The notes under the pieces are model-generated. The model saw only the letters and a program-made list of their open reading frames with translations, ran no database searches and was not told the DNA's origin. A program made the position numbers and the translations under genes. Positions 11,134 to 23,254 of a DNA stretch of 64,000 nucleotides are shown piece after piece. Numbering within the stretch: the first letter of the stretch is position 1; each line of letters begins with the position of its first letter. Origin of the DNA: Zizania palustris (taxonomy: Eukaryota > Streptophyta > Magnoliopsida > Poales > Poaceae); the NCBI GenBank assembly GCA_019279435.1, contig JAAALK010000699.1, positions 1-64,000 on the forward strand. The letters run 5' to 3'.

Positions 11134-12290
11134 ATGGTTGACAACCAGAACACCGGTTCCAACAACGAGGAGGGAGAAGCCAACGGCCTACCCGGGAGTG
11201 TTGTGCCCAACTGGGGTGTAACGGGCCAACGCCAATCTTGGCTGCCATCTGCCAACCATTCTACTTTGGCAGAGATGATGGTGAATCAGAACTAGTTGAT
11301 CACCGCCCTCTTAACACATATGCAACACCAGCAGACTCAGTTGGAGCATCTGCGACAGAAAATATGGAGCCAGCTCCTCATCAACAAGCCTACGCTCCCG
11401 CGCCGCAACTCTCCGAGTTCTTGTGCGTGAGAACCCCCATCTTCTCGAGCACAACAAATCCCATGGAGGCCGGTGATTGGCTCAGGACTATTGGAAAGAA
11501 GTTGGATCTTCTCCCGTGCTCGGACCGAGAGCGAGTGGCATTCGCCACTCACTAGCTTCAGGGACCCGTCGTAGAATGGTGGGATAACTACCGTGAATCC
11601 CAGCCCGAGGATCATGAAGTATCATGGGCGGAGTTTACCATTGCCTTCTGAGCTGCTCACGTCCCCGCTGGAGTCATCGTCGTAAAGCAACAGGAATTTC
11701 GGGACCTACAGCAAGGGAACCGGACTGTCATGGAATACCTCCATGAGTTTAAACCGTCTAGCCTGATACGCGTCGAAGGAAGTTTGGACAGACACCGCTC
11801 GCTAGGCCAAGTTCCTCAGGGGACTGAAGGATGAGCTCTCCATAAAGCTCGTCGCCGCTGATTACGCCGACTTCCAACGGTTGGTGAACAAGCTATTCTT
11901 CAAGAGACCAAACAGAACAAGTTGGATCTCAAGAAGAGAAAGATGATTGCCTTCAAGCATCACCAAGGAAACATCTAGAGGCCCCGCTTCGTCCCTCCAC
12001 CTAAAGCACCCGCCTACCATCCTCGACCCGTCTACAGGCCACCGCTCGCTGCCAGTGGCTCAAGTGCTGGGAACTCCCGTCCTGCTCCACTAGCTCCAGC
12101 CGCTCCACCAGCACCTGCCACGAAGGCCCCTATGCTGAGGGACTATAATGGCAAGCCGATCATCTACTTCAACTGCCAGAAAGAAGGACACTACTCCCAC
12201 CAGTGTCCTCATCCCAAGCAACCCCATGGTGCTGCACCCAACCAGGCGGTTCACACCTTCGTCAACCAAATCAACACCGAAGAATCTTAG
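11134..12290 (+). pseudogene. gag: gag of the Tekay-like element, decayed
   Basis: ATG at 11134 begins MVDNQNTGSNNEEGEANG. Gag-core pieces include MEAGDWLRTIGKKLDLLPCS (11462 on), AADYADFQRLVNKLF near 11855, and a zinc knuckle near 12165-12215 (NCQKEGHYSHQC) whose first Cys is Tyr. Stops at 11295, 11554, 11649, 11976 and 12288, and several shifts, prevent expression. Gag would build the particle and bind RNA. Confidence 0.8.
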
Positions 12291-12319
12291 GAGGCCCCCG
12301 AAGTCATACTCGGTATGTT

Positions 12320-12798
12320 CACAGCCAATTTCGTACCCGCAGTAGTACTATTTGACTCTGGGGCAACACATTCATTCGTGTCGGAAGATTTTGTGAGAGT
12401 GAATAACCTGGAAGTACTCCCTCTACCTGCCCCCATGATGATCGCCACCCTAGCAAGAAGAATCTAGCTAATCTGTTCAGCCCTAGGGTAAGGATAGAGA
12501 TCCAAGGGGTATTGTTTTGGGCTAACCCAGTCCTCATAGATTGCTCGGGACTAGACCTCATCCTAGGGATGGATTGGTTCATGAAGCACAAGGGAGTGAT
12601 AGACTACGCTAGTAAGTCTGTCACAGTGACCAGTTTCGGAGGAGACGCTGTCACTTTTAAAATGACTACCCGTGGCCCTAAAGGAGTATCATTTCACATG
12701 ATGGCCTTAGAAGAAGTTCCTGTGGCCCGAGAATACCTAGACGTCTTCCTAGAGGACCTGCTAGGGATGCCACCCAAGAGGAACATTGAATTTTAGAA
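12320..12798 (+). pseudogene. aspartic protease of the Tekay-like element
   Basis: The active-site stretch VVLFDSGATHSFVSEDFV reads at about 12338-12395. The second half (LIDCSGLDLILGMDWFMKH, then VARE.LDVF.EDL) is open from 12512 to 12796. A TAG near 12465 and a shift separate the halves. The enzyme would cut Gag-Pol. Confidence 0.82.
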
Positions 12799-14060
12799 TC
12801 AAGCTCATCCCCGGAACCACCCCATCTCCAAGCGCCCGTACCGAATGGCCGCGAATGAGTTAGCTGAAGTGAAGAGCAATATTGAGGAACTTGAATAGAA
12901 AGGATACATCTGACCGAGTACCTCACCTTGGGGTGCACCGGTCATCTTCACCATGAAGAAAGACAAGACCAAGAGAATGTGCGTGGATTATAGAGCCTTG
13001 AACGAGGTGACCATCAAGAACAAGTACCTGCTGCCTCAGATCGATGACCTATTTGATTAGTTGAAGGGATCCTCGGTATTCTCCAAGATCGACCTCAGGT
13101 CGGGCTACCACCAGCTGAGAATCAGGGAGGAGGAAATCCCCAAGACTGCCTTCACATCCCGCTACGGATTATACGAGTATACCGTGATGTCGTTCGGACT
13201 CACGAATGCCTCTGCCTTCTTCATGAACATGATGAACAATGTATTCATGGAGTTCTTGGATAAGTTCATTGTGGTGTTCATCGACGATATCCTCGTCTAT
13301 TCCAAAACCAAGGAAGAACATGAAGCCCACCTCCGTCTGACCCTAGGAAAGCTGAGGGAACAACAGTCGTATGCCAAGTACAACAAGTGCTAGTTTTGGT
13401 CATCCGAGGTGAAGTTTCTCGACCATGTCATATCTATCGGAGGAATAGCGGTGGACCCAACCACCGTGGAAGATGTGACCAATTGGTTACAGCCGACAAA
13501 TGTAATCGAGATCTAGAGTTTTCTGGGACTGGCCGGATATTACCGCAGGTTCATCGAGCACTTTTCCAAGATAGCCAAACCCATGACAAGATTATTGCAA
13601 AAGGAGGTGAAGTTTGAATGGACTCCAGACTGTGAGGAGTGCTTCCAAACCCTAAAGAAGAAGCTCGTGTCAGCCCCAATTCTAACCCTGCCCGACATAC
13701 AAAAGGACTTCCACATCTATTGTGATGCCTCTCGCCAGGGGTTGGGATGTGTTCTGATGCAAGATGGGATGGTGATATCTTATGCCTCTCGTCAGCTGAG
13801 ACCGCATGAGCTAAACTACCCGACTCATGACCTGGAGTTGGCAACAGTGGTTCACGCCCTAAAAATATGGAGGCACTACCTTGTGGGTAACCGGTGTGAG
13901 GTCTTCACCGACCACAAGAGCCTTAAGTACATATTCACCCAACCAGACCTGAACCTCAGGCAGAGAAGATGGTTGGAGTTGATCAAGGATTATGACTTAG
14001 GCATCCTGTATCATCTAGGCAAGGCAAACGTAGTGGCAAATGCCCTAAGTTGGAAGGGGT
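12799..14060 (+). pseudogene. reverse transcriptase and RNase H of the Tekay-like element
   Basis: RT: KKDKTKRMCVDYRALNEVT near 12957, SKIDLRSGYHQLRI near 13084, FGLTNASAFFMNMMN near 13195 and the catalytic VFIDDILVYSK near 13273. RNase H: FHIYCDASRQGLGCVLMQD near 13710, ELATVVHALKIWRHYLVGN, FTDHKSLKYIF, then the tether domain WLELIKDYDL. Stops at 12897, 12912, 13058, 13391 and 13515 are TAG or TGA and look like Gln or Arg codons changed by C-to-T. Otherwise the domains are well preserved, with no large indel. It would make and trim the element's cDNA. Confidence 0.9.
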
Positions 14061-15193
14061 ATTGTAATGCCATCATGGTACAAGATCAGGCCCCACTGCT
14101 ATACAAGGAGATGGAAAGGCTAAATTTGGGAGTTACCACCAAGGCATACCTCGCTTCCCTAGAAGCCAGACCTATCTTAATGGACCAGATTCGTGAGACG
14201 TAGAAGGAAGACCCCGATATCTTAGATATCCAGAAGAATATGAGGAGGGCTATAGCCCTAGGGTTCTCTAAAGATGAGAATGGTACCGTTTGGTTTGGAA
14301 ACCGGATATGTGTGCCCGATAAGCCCGAGCTGAAAGCCCTCATCCTTCAAGAAGCCCATGAGACACTATACTCCATACATCCCGAGAGTACAAAGATGTA
14401 CCAAGACCTAAAAGAGAAGTACTTGTGGGTCAGCATGAAGAGGGAAATAGCTGAGTATGTGGCCAAGTGCGACACATGCCGGCGAGTCAAAGTAGAGCAC
14501 CAGAGGCCTATCGGACTATTACAACCCCTCAAGGTCCCCAAGTGGAAGTGGGAGGACGTAGGGATGGACTTCATCACAGGACCGCTAAGGACTCGAGCTG
14601 GTCATGACTCTATCTGGGTGGTCATTGATCGACTCACCAAGGTGTCTCATTTCATCCCCGTCAAGACGACGCACAACGTCTCAACACTGGCTAAGCTATA
14701 CATGACCCGAACCATGTGCCTACACGGGGTTCCAAAGAACATCATGTCCGACCGAGGTAGTCAATTCACCTCCAAATTTTGGAAGAATCTTCAAGAAGAG
14801 ATCGGCACCTGGCTGAACTTCAGCATCGCTTATCATCCACAGACCGATGGTCAGACCGAAAGGGTGAACCAAGTGTTGGAAGATATGCTTAAAGCGTGCG
14901 CCCTAGACTTTGGTGGAATGTGGGATAAGAACTTGCCGTATGTAGAGTTCTCCTACAACAACAGCTATCAAGTCAGCCTGCAGATGACACCCTTTGAGGC
15001 ACTATACGGACGTAAGTGCAGAACACCACTGCTCTGGGATCAGACCGGTGAGTTACAGTTGTTCGTGACAAATATTCTATGAGAAGCCAAAGAGAAGGCT
15101 AAGGTCATCAGGGACAAGTTAAAGATAGCCTAGTCCCGACAAAAGAGTTATGTCAACAACCGACAAAGAGATTTGACCTTTGAGAAGGGCCAT
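14061..15193 (+). pseudogene. integrase of the Tekay-like element, first part
   Basis: Zinc-finger region CDTCRRVKVEHQRP near 14470. Core residues are visible in GMDFITGPLRTRAGHDSIWV, IMSDRGSQFTSKFW and TDGQTERVNQ, matching the D-D-E triad. The frame is open from 14240 to 15082, so this is one of the better-kept parts; a TAG at 14201 lies before it and a TGA at 15080 and a TAG at 15131 after it. It is interrupted at 15193 by the CACTA and resumes at 29993. Confidence 0.88.
15191..15193 (+). other. CACTA target-site duplication, left copy (CAT)
   Basis: CAT directly before CACTACTACAAA; the same three bases follow the right terminus at 29993-29995. Confidence 0.9.
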
Positions 15194-15530
15194 CACTACT
15201 ACAAAGCGACACTGTAGCGGCGGGCAAAATCGACCTATAGTGGCGGGCATCCAGTCCGCCACTGCTCTAACGCCACTGCTATCGCTGGTTAGCAGTGGCG
15301 GTCAGAGCGCCCGCCACCGCTGTGTCAACAGCAGTGGCGGGCGCGCTGACATCATCGGCCCACCACTGCTATTATCAATATCAGTGGCGGGCAGATGATG
15401 TCAGCGCGCCCGCCACCACTATGTCAACAGCAGTGGCGGGCAGATGATGTCAGCGCGCCCGCCACCACTATGTCGACAGCAGTGGCGGGCAGATGATGTC
15501 GGCACGCCCGCCACCACTGCTGTGTATAAG
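15194..15530. repeat. left terminal and subterminal repeats of CACTA 1
   Basis: TIR followed by about ten short copies of GTGGCGGGC or its complement, several as the longer unit AGCAGTGGCGGGCAGATGAT / GTCAGCGCGCCCGCCACCAC. In En/Spm such subterminal motifs are bound by TnpA. Confidence 0.85.
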
Positions 15531-15593
15531 CCATAACACAGAATGCTGTGATCCCACAAACCAAAACACAGAAATTATATGCTTCACACAGCC

Positions 15594-15705
15594 ATCCACA
15601 TACACAACAGCAAAACATCCACATATCCACATACACAGCAGCAAAACATCCACATATCCACATACACAGCAGCAAAACATCCACATATCCACATACACAT
15701 CCACA
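15594..15705. repeat. short tandem repeat (CATCCACATATCCACATACACAGCAGCAAAA)
   Basis: About three copies of a roughly 30 bp unit built on ACATATCCACATACACA, lying just past the 3' end of the TnpA-Ulp1 gene, so in its 3' flank or untranslated region. Confidence 0.75.
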
Positions 15706-15873
15706 ACAACAACACATCAATTAAACAACCATCAATCTCATCAATTTTCAAAAATTCACAATGTTTACATTCTTCCGGTTTATGTTTCACAATAAACATC
15801 CATCAACACAATTCATTGTTTCACAAATACATGCTCATGCGGTTTATGTTTTCTTGGAAGGCTAACTCATATC

Positions 15874-16865
15874 TTAATTGGTTCGCCTTTTCATTCTTCC
15901 GACCCAATCATACAGAGTTGGATGCTTGGCCACTTCACTCTCAGGATCGAAAAATACTCCAAGCTCATGAAGAATCTCATGCATCGTGAAGCGGCACATC
16001 CTTGATACGATTTCGTACATTTGTGATTCAGAGAGTTGGCTCTTCTCCGCAACGGTTGATGGACCTGACGCCTGCATACGTAAAATATAAGTACATACGC
16101 TGCAAGTTATATTAGATTAACACACAAGAAATCAACTTACTTCTTTAGTATCCTCAGATACTGTCCGCCCAAACTTTCCTAAGTTATTGCTCATGAAATC
16201 ACAAGTATAGTAGCCACAATGCACGGAACCAAGAGATTGTTTGTGACACTTCAACATAGACAAAGTTAGAACGATATATAGTTTGGCTTTATCAATTGAA
16301 TTAACAAATTTAAAAATATAATATTACCGGAAAGTTGGTTCTGATAAGCATTTCTTTCGGCCTCTGTGGATCATGTGGGCCACCTAACTTTTCCACGTAG
16401 TATCTATGTGCACTCTGAATAACATTTAATATATCTTGATATTCTTTTTTGGGTTTGTCGAGCGAGTCGAGCACATAAACCCTTGAGCTTTTTGGGTATA
16501 TCAGAAGTGCAATCCAATGATCACTATCGAAAGAAGTAATATATGATTATGTTAGTTTCATAATCGATAAAACGTGTTTAAGTGGATATAGTGGGTATAC
16601 TTACTTAAAGTTATATGCCCCACATATAATTTCTCTGTCCTTCCATTCATACATGCACCGCGCAATATACAACGCGGCACAACTCCTTTTGTTCTTCTTA
16701 AGTTTGTCTTCGTCTTTATTGAACATCTTTCTTTGAAATTTTTTCTTACCCGCAGTCCAGTACTTGCTATCATTCTGGTTTAGTGTCGGGTTCAGCGCAC
16801 TTTGGCTTATTAATGACGGGTTTAGGTACCCATACAATTTAGATTCGTCACCGCGTGAATTACAA
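15874..16865 (-). CDS. Ulp1-like C48 protease exons of CACTA 1
   Basis: Four exons with matching phases and canonical splice sites (donors GTAAGT, GTAATA, GTAAGT). The catalytic set is His (HWIALLIY), Asp (VLDSLD), Gln (KQSLGS) and Cys (VHCGYY). The C-terminus ends MKRRTN. Ulp1/SENP enzymes cut SUMO from proteins; plant CACTA and Mutator-like elements are known to carry such domains, often called Kaonashi-type in Mutator elements. Whether this one acts on SUMO cannot be told. Upstream frameshifts mean that it would need its own start to be made. Confidence 0.75.
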
Positions 16866-19460
16866 CTGCATATGTTATAAAACAATAGTCAATATAAGAC
16901 ATTATTTATTTTTTCTTTGTATTGACAAAGTATAAAGTACTTACATGCACCAGAGCATCATGCTTGTGATGTCGGTTCGCTTCAGACGAAACATCCGATG
17001 GAAGTCGTCGAAAATAGTGCAAGCTTAAACTCTGGGCAGTTGAATATTTCTTGTGGAACCGTCAGTTCTATTTGTGTTACACCTAACGAAGACGCTTCGA
17101 GGTACCAGTCATGAAATGTTTTCATCGTCCAAGGCATACAATTAAGTACTCCTTGGGGTAATAATGGTTTGCCTGGTTCGTATTCGATATAATCCTCGTC
17201 TCCGTAGGTCCTCTTATCAACAGAAAGTGAGCCCGCATGCTTTTGTACTAGAGCCTTTATGGGAGCCGCTTCGGGCATAGAACGTGTTTGCCCCAAAGTA
17301 TTAAAAAATTTATGCATTTCAGATTTCAGCGCAGAACACTGCCCAGCTTGAACAGTTATCTTGTGGATTGCTGGCTTTGGGCATGCATCTTGTTTTTCAG
17401 GCTCGGCAGCAACTAGCACTGGCACTTGAGGATCAGCCGGAACTGGCACTTGAGGCTCAGTCGGAACTAGCACTGGCATTTGATCTGGCTCTGGCACATT
17501 TGTGTTGGGTTCATCAGTGGGCTCAAGCACTGGCACTAGCTTTGTCACTTGAGGATCAGAAGTCACTTTCGATTCTATCACTTCTGCCACTTTATTGGGC
17601 ACTAGGCTCTTCCTCTGCCTTTTCCTCTATTTCACGCTCATCAACAGGTGATAATGATCCTATATTTTGCACATCCTGAGATGAAAGATATGTGGGGGAT
17701 TGTGATGAGACAATAGGTGATTTACTCTGAGAACTTGTCTGCAGTAATTTGATATCTCGGCTCGCCCATAGGACAAAGTTATTTAGAGCATCTCCGATTG
17801 TCTCAATCCCCTCATCAGGCATTGGAAGATCCAAGGGGTCATTAATAAATCTGTCGTTGGTGATCTCATTGACCTGAACCTTGGTATAGTCAGCAGGAAT
17901 AGGCCGATTGTGAAATAAATCCCCAGGCATAGCAATGCCTCGTGCAGCCTCTTGGGAATGCCCTTTGCGCCCTATCGGTACATGCAGGCTGCAGGGTGTG
18001 TCCTCTTTAATATAATTTACAGGAAATTTGTCTTGTACTGAGCCAACACTGCTTGGTACGTCGAGTCGTACCTCTGGCACAATTATTTGTCCAGCTGCAG
18101 CCTGCATTATGTTTGGATTCTCGTTAATAAATTCAAAAAAGTGTCGCTCCCACTCTGCACGGCGCTCTGCGGCGTCGTCTGTGCGTGCTTGACGCTTCTT
18201 GTATGTGGCACCCTCCTGTTTCTTGAAAGTATTTTTCCAGGGTGCTATAGAAGAGACACCTCGGGTGCGCCCTCGATGTTCCTCGTTTCCGAGAGCAGAT
18301 GTAAGCTGGTCATTACATCCCTCGGGCTTGAACTTTCCAGTCTTCTCCAACTCAGCGATTTCCTGTGCTTTCTGGAATACTTCACTAGTCCGTGAGTCGG
18401 AGAGCATATATTGGCCCTCGGGTGTTTTTTTAGCTCGACCTAGGAGCCATCTCTTAGTGCGCTGATCAGCACCTGAAAACTGTTCAGGTAACCCAGCCGC
18501 ACGGTCCTCCTCCTCCTTTTTACTCCACTCATCCTCCTTAGCCTTATATCCACCTGGCCCAAGTTTATGGGGGAACTTATTCTTCTTATTAAGTTCTTTG
18601 AACATTATGCTCTCTTGTTTGGCTTCTTCGGAGCAATGCTGCATTTTGAATTCATTCCATTCATTTGGCGTTATAAAGCCGTAGTCGTTGAGTGGCGACT
18701 CATCTTTCTGAAGGTATTGTGTGTTCAGTTTAGTCCTAAATGTACGGAGAGCCTTCCCGATAGTCTTCAATGTGGCAGCTTTAGCGTCTTCTAAGCGGTC
18801 TTCCGGGAATTTATAATGCGCTTTTATATGCTGCCACAATTCGTTCTTTGTAGCTTCAGGGACAGTCTTCCAATTTTCCAAACTATCTTACATCGCTCCC
18901 TGGCGAGACATCCACAGTCGTTACGCCACTTCGCTGTGATTTCTTTTGGCTTCTTTGGAGCCCCATCAACATGCACTTCTTCAACCTCATAGATAGCTGT
19001 ATGTAGCTTGTTCTTCTCCCGTTTCCCTCTCCTCTTCGCATTTGCAGACGATGTTGTGGCAGCGGGCTCAACATCTGTTCGCTCAGCTGACTCAATAGCT
19101 GGGACAATAGTTGTTCTTTTCTCGACTTGGAATAATCGACGCTTGCTTCCTCGCTTTGGACGATCCTACGATGATAGACAATGTGAGCTTCAGGAATGTA
19201 ATCCTCGGTTAGAAGCTGCTCTGACTTGTTACTAACGTAATAATTACCTCCGCTTGAGCTTCAGGAATGTAATCCTCATCGGCGTCTTCTCTCGTTCTCT
19301 TCTTCCTAGGCTCCATTGGATGTTCATTCTCCGGAGAGTGGTACGAAGATTCGCTATCGGAGGATCCTTCAGATGAACCCTCTTTATTTGTTTTTGCGGG
19401 AGACTCGTAGATGAGCTCCTCGATGGAACGTCCTTCTTCCGCCATAGATAAACTATTCAT
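15874..19460 (-). pseudogene. CACTA TnpA (Transposase_24) continuing into a Ulp1/C48 protease domain
   Basis: I model six exons with GT-AG introns: 19460-19248, 19165-16945, 16865-16605, 16523-16328, 16248-16141 and 16071-15874. The acidic, Ser-rich N-terminus (MAEEGRSIEELIYESPAKT) is followed by the Transposase_24 region (NWKTVPEATKNELWQHIK; EEDRAAGLPEQFSGADQRT), a Pro/Val linker and a DUF8039-like part. The last four exons encode a Ulp1-type cysteine protease: DHWIALLIY, VYVLDSLD, KQSLGSVHCGYYTCDF give His, Asp, Gln and Cys. Frameshifts lie near 18885, 17600 and 17025, all before the protease exons, whose frame stays open. TnpA is the DNA-binding partner of TNP2; the protease role is unknown. 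It could be read as one gene or two. Confidence 0.8.
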
Positions 19461-19557
19461 ATGAAGATGCTAATGTATCAGAATTTTGGTTATGCAAAAA
19501 AGGTCTGATGTCATATTAATCCTAAAGTTAGGATGTTGTGTTGTTTTCTCTCTCTAG

Positions 19558-21555
19558 TGTTGTTGAGGCCTCAGCATATTTTGTGTTGTTTTTCAAAATG
19601 TTCATGTCTGCCATGGAACCATGTTCACGCCCATTCCCTGTCAGCAACACGAGAAAGAAGTTGTTGATAGGAATGGACGTGTCACATGGTTTGATGACAT
19701 ACATGAGATAACTCAATAACAATTTGCATCATAGGCCCCTAAAAGGAATTGCAGAATCTAATGTTGGCCTTCAGCCAGATGCATGAACTTGAGGATTAGT
19801 ATATAGTAGCCTTAGAAATAATAGCGGTAGTAAACTGGTCACAGTGTTGTTTAGGCCTCAGCATATTTTGTGTAGCTTTTCAAAATGTTCATGGCTGCCA
19901 TGGAACCATGAGCACATCCATTCCCTGTCAGCAACACGAGAAAGAATGTTGTTGATAGGAATGGATGTGTCCCATGGCTTGATGACATACATGAGATAAC
20001 TAAATAACAATTTGCATCATAGGCCTCTAAAAGAAATTGCAGAATCTAATGTTGGCCTTCAGCTAGATGCATGAACTTGAGGATTAGTATATAGTAGCCT
20101 TAGAAATAATAGCGGTAGTAAACTGGTCACAAGTGTTGTTTAGGCCTCAGCATATTTTGTGTAGCTTTTCAAAATGTTCATGGCTGCCATGGAACCGTGA
20201 GCACGCCCATTCCCTGTCAGCAACACGAGAAAGAAGTTGTTGATAGGAATGGACGTTTCACACGGCTTGATGACATACATGAGATAACTCAATAACAATT
20301 TGCATCATAGGCCTCTAAAAGGAATTGCAGAATCTAATGTTGGTCTTCAACCGGATGCATGAACTTGAGGATTAGTATATAGTAGCCTTAGAAATAATAG
20401 CGGTAGTAAACTGATCACAATGTCGTTGAGGCCTCAGCATATTTTGTTGCCATGGAACATTAGAGGGAAAAACAACACAAAATATGCTGAGGTATCAACA
20501 AAACTAAAGAGAGAGAACAACACAATCTCCTAGCTTGAGAATTAATATAGTGGCTTCGGAAGTAATAGATGACTACTGTAGCCAAGAAGATTTTTCATAC
20601 ATTTCCCACCTTTGACACTATGATCAGTTTACTACTGTAGCCTCAGAAATAATAGCAGTAGTAAACTGATCACAGTGTCAAAGGTGGAAAATGTATGAAC
20701 ACTCTTCTTGGCTACAGTAGTGAGCTATTACTTCTGAAGCTACTAGTATTAATCCTCAAGTTAGGAGATTGTGTTGTTCTCTCTCTTGTGTTGTTGAGGC
20801 CTCAGCATATTTTGTGTTGTCTTTCAAATATGTTCATGGCTGCCATGGAACCGTGAGCACATCCATTCCCTGTCAGCAACACGAGAAAGAAGAAGTTGTT
20901 GACCGGAATGGATGTGTCCCACGGCTTGATGACATACATGAGATAACTCAATAACAATTTGCATCATAGGCCCCTAAAAAGAATTGCAGAATCTAATGTT
21001 GGCCTTCAGCCAGATGCATGAACTTGAGGATTAGTATATAGTAGCCTTAGAAATAATAGCGGTAGTAAACTGGTCACAGTGTTGTTTAGGCCTCAGCATA
21101 TTTTGTGTAGCTTTTCAAAATGTTCATGGCTGCCATGGAACCGTGAGCACATCCATTCCCTGTCAGCAACACGAGAAAGAAGTTGTTGATAGGAATGGAT
21201 GTGTCCCACGGCTTGATGACATACATGAGATAACTCAATAACAATTTGCATCATAGGCCCCTAAAAAGAATTGCAGAATCTAATGTTGGCCTTCAGCCAG
21301 ATGCATGAACTTGAGGATTAGTATATAGTAGCCTTAGAAATAATAGCGGTAGTAAACTGGTCACAGTGTTGTTTAGGCCTCAGCATATTTTGTGTAGCTT
21401 TTCAAAATGTTCATGGCTGCCATGGAACCGTGAGCACATCCATTCCCTGTCAGCAACACGAGAAAGAAGTTGTTGACCGGAATGGATGTGTCTCACGGCT
21501 TGATGACATACATGAGATAACTCAATTACAATTTGCATCATAGGCCTCTAAAAGT
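19558..21555. repeat. tandem array of about 288 bp units in CACTA 1
   Basis: Units begin near 19560, 19845, 20134, 20422 (truncated), 20789, 21080 and 21367 (partial). Each holds GAGGCCTCAGCATATTTTGTG, TTCCCTGTCAGCAACACGAG and TGAACTTGAGGATTAGTATA in that order. Copies differ at few positions, so the array is recent or kept alike. It starts about 100 bp upstream of the TnpA start codon. Confidence 0.92.
20468..20824. repeat. long imperfect palindrome within the tandem array
   Basis: Left arm 20468-20636 and right arm about 20658-20824 are reverse complements with few mismatches, separated by about 20 bases centred near 20648. Examples: CTACTGTAGCCAAGAAGA against TCTTCTTGGCTACAGTAG, and CACCTTTGACACTATGATCA against TGATCACAGTGTCAAAGGTG. 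A transcript would fold into a hairpin of about 165 bp. Confidence 0.9.
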
Positions 21556-22870
21556 TGTTCTAAAAAAGTGGTAATGTGGTATGCAATATTTCTCATGGCA
21601 TAACTTAGATATAGAAGACTTCACTCAAGAACTAGATTTAGCTCCAATGAGTCAAATTAAAGAGTACATCACAAACTTGCTATTTAATCTTTATGTCTAA
21701 TCAAGAAATCAGAATTTAAACAAACTTAATTATCTAAACACCTTGCAATGATTTCAAGGGTAGCCGAGGGTGGCGTGGGCTTTGGGAGCGACGTGCGGAG
21801 TTTGGCGCCGACGGCCTTCGGGGACGACGATGACGGGCTCCGAGGGCGGCGTGGGCTCCGGGAGCGGTGGCAATGGGCAGAGTTCGGCGCACGGGAGTTA
21901 GTGAACACTCTTCAAATGAAGTAAACAAGCATATATATGTAATATTATTAAACCCCAAGTTTAAATCTTTTAAAATTTTAAGACCCGTAAAGTAGAATTA
22001 TTTTAATGAATAAAAAACCTATGATTGATAACCAATCATTGGAGTTACACTCAGAAACACTCACCAAAATTACATGATAACCAATCATGGTTTATCTACT
22101 TCGATGGTTACTCATCCAAATATATAGCGCGTGAGAAAATAAAACTTCTCATAGAGGGAACCACATCCAAGACAACAAAAAATAACATGAATTTCTCCTA
22201 ATATTAACAACCACCAGTACAGAACCAAACAATCAATCGCACAAATTACGCACATGAGCACCACAAGAGATGAGATCATCTCTCTGCATGTATCCTCATC
22301 AAAACACTCAAACCACAACACTTCAATAGAATGATATACGTACACCATTCCACTTATCTATATTTTCTGTATGCATTAACAACATGGGATCTTGTGTCTA
22401 CTGAAACTAGCTATTTGCTTGCATAATGCATATGCAACATTATTTGTTGTACAGACAGACAGCTCTGCATTAAAAATACATATAGATGCCTAATTTACTC
22501 ATTCCAGCATGCATGCAGTTATATTTCGGCATAAATGTTGGATGTGGATATTTGGCATCCAAACGGTGAGATATCCATAAATAATTCTATTAGATATACA
22601 TAGCTCTTGACTTTGAAACATGCAACCTGCCCATTACTGTAGCTGCTCTTATTATATACTCCACATGACTGTCCTCTATTTACTACATTTAAAAACAGTT
22701 AGCTATCTAGTAGCAATATATATTGGAGTACAACCTTGCATTGGAATTAATATACATTATTGCTGCAACTACTCAGTCTCAGAATTTACCAAAGATTTTT
22801 TTAGAGAAAAGGGTCTACATAGATGTCCGTGATTTCATATATCCACACACACATACCAAGCACACATGAA
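21556..22870. other. AT-rich interior of CACTA 1
   Basis: No recognisable gene. A GC-rich island at about 21755-21900 resembles the leader segments at 22915-23200 and 24955-25080. Otherwise AT-rich with short meaningless frames. Confidence 0.6.
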
Positions 22871-22914
22871 TCACAAGTTAATATGCTTGAGGGATGAAAA
22901 AGAGGATGCCCGGA

Positions 22915-23200
22915 AAGTACTCACCGGGGACGGGGACTGGCGGCGCGGGGTCTGGCGACAGCGACGTGGGCTCCAGCGGAGTTCGGGGCGACGACGGCAA
23001 CGGGTTCCGAGGGTGGCGGCGCGGGCTCCGGGACGGGGATGGCGGCGTGCGTCGAGGACGGGGACGGCAGCGATGGCTCCGAGGTGGCGGTGAGGGGTCC
23101 GGGGACACCAACGGCTCCGAGATGGCGGCGACGGGCTTCGGGGACGACAACGACGGGCTCCAATGGTGGCGGCGCGGGCACTGGGAGCGGTAGTAACTGG
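22915..23200 (-). other. GC-rich leader or first-exon segment in CACTA 1
   Basis: Minus-strand frame starting at 23150 reads Pro/Ser/Arg-rich low-complexity protein (MSSPKPVAAISEPLVSPDP) and runs into a good splice donor, CCCCG|GTGAGTACT, near 22924. A TATA box lies 95 bp upstream on the same strand. Likely a leader exon of an element gene whose downstream exons I cannot identify. The protein may not be real. Confidence 0.4.
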
Positions 23201-23243
23201 CAGGAGAAGATTAGGGCTTAGGGTTTTAGACGCGGGAGCGAAA

Positions 23244-23253
23244 CTTTTATATA
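23244..23253 (-). promoter_or_regulatory. minus-strand TATA box next to an internal subterminal array
   Basis: TATATAAAAG on the minus strand, between subterminal repeats (23260-23520) and the GC-rich leader. The same arrangement recurs at 25124-25132 and at the true right end (29715-29722). Confidence 0.5.
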
Positions 23254-23254
23254 G

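Noticed and set aside
15424..15720. Cys-rich minus-strand ORF (MMCCCCGCVCGYVDVLLLCM)
   Set aside because: Produced by the ACATATCCACATACACA tandem repeat and subterminal repeats; looks striking but is low-complexity.
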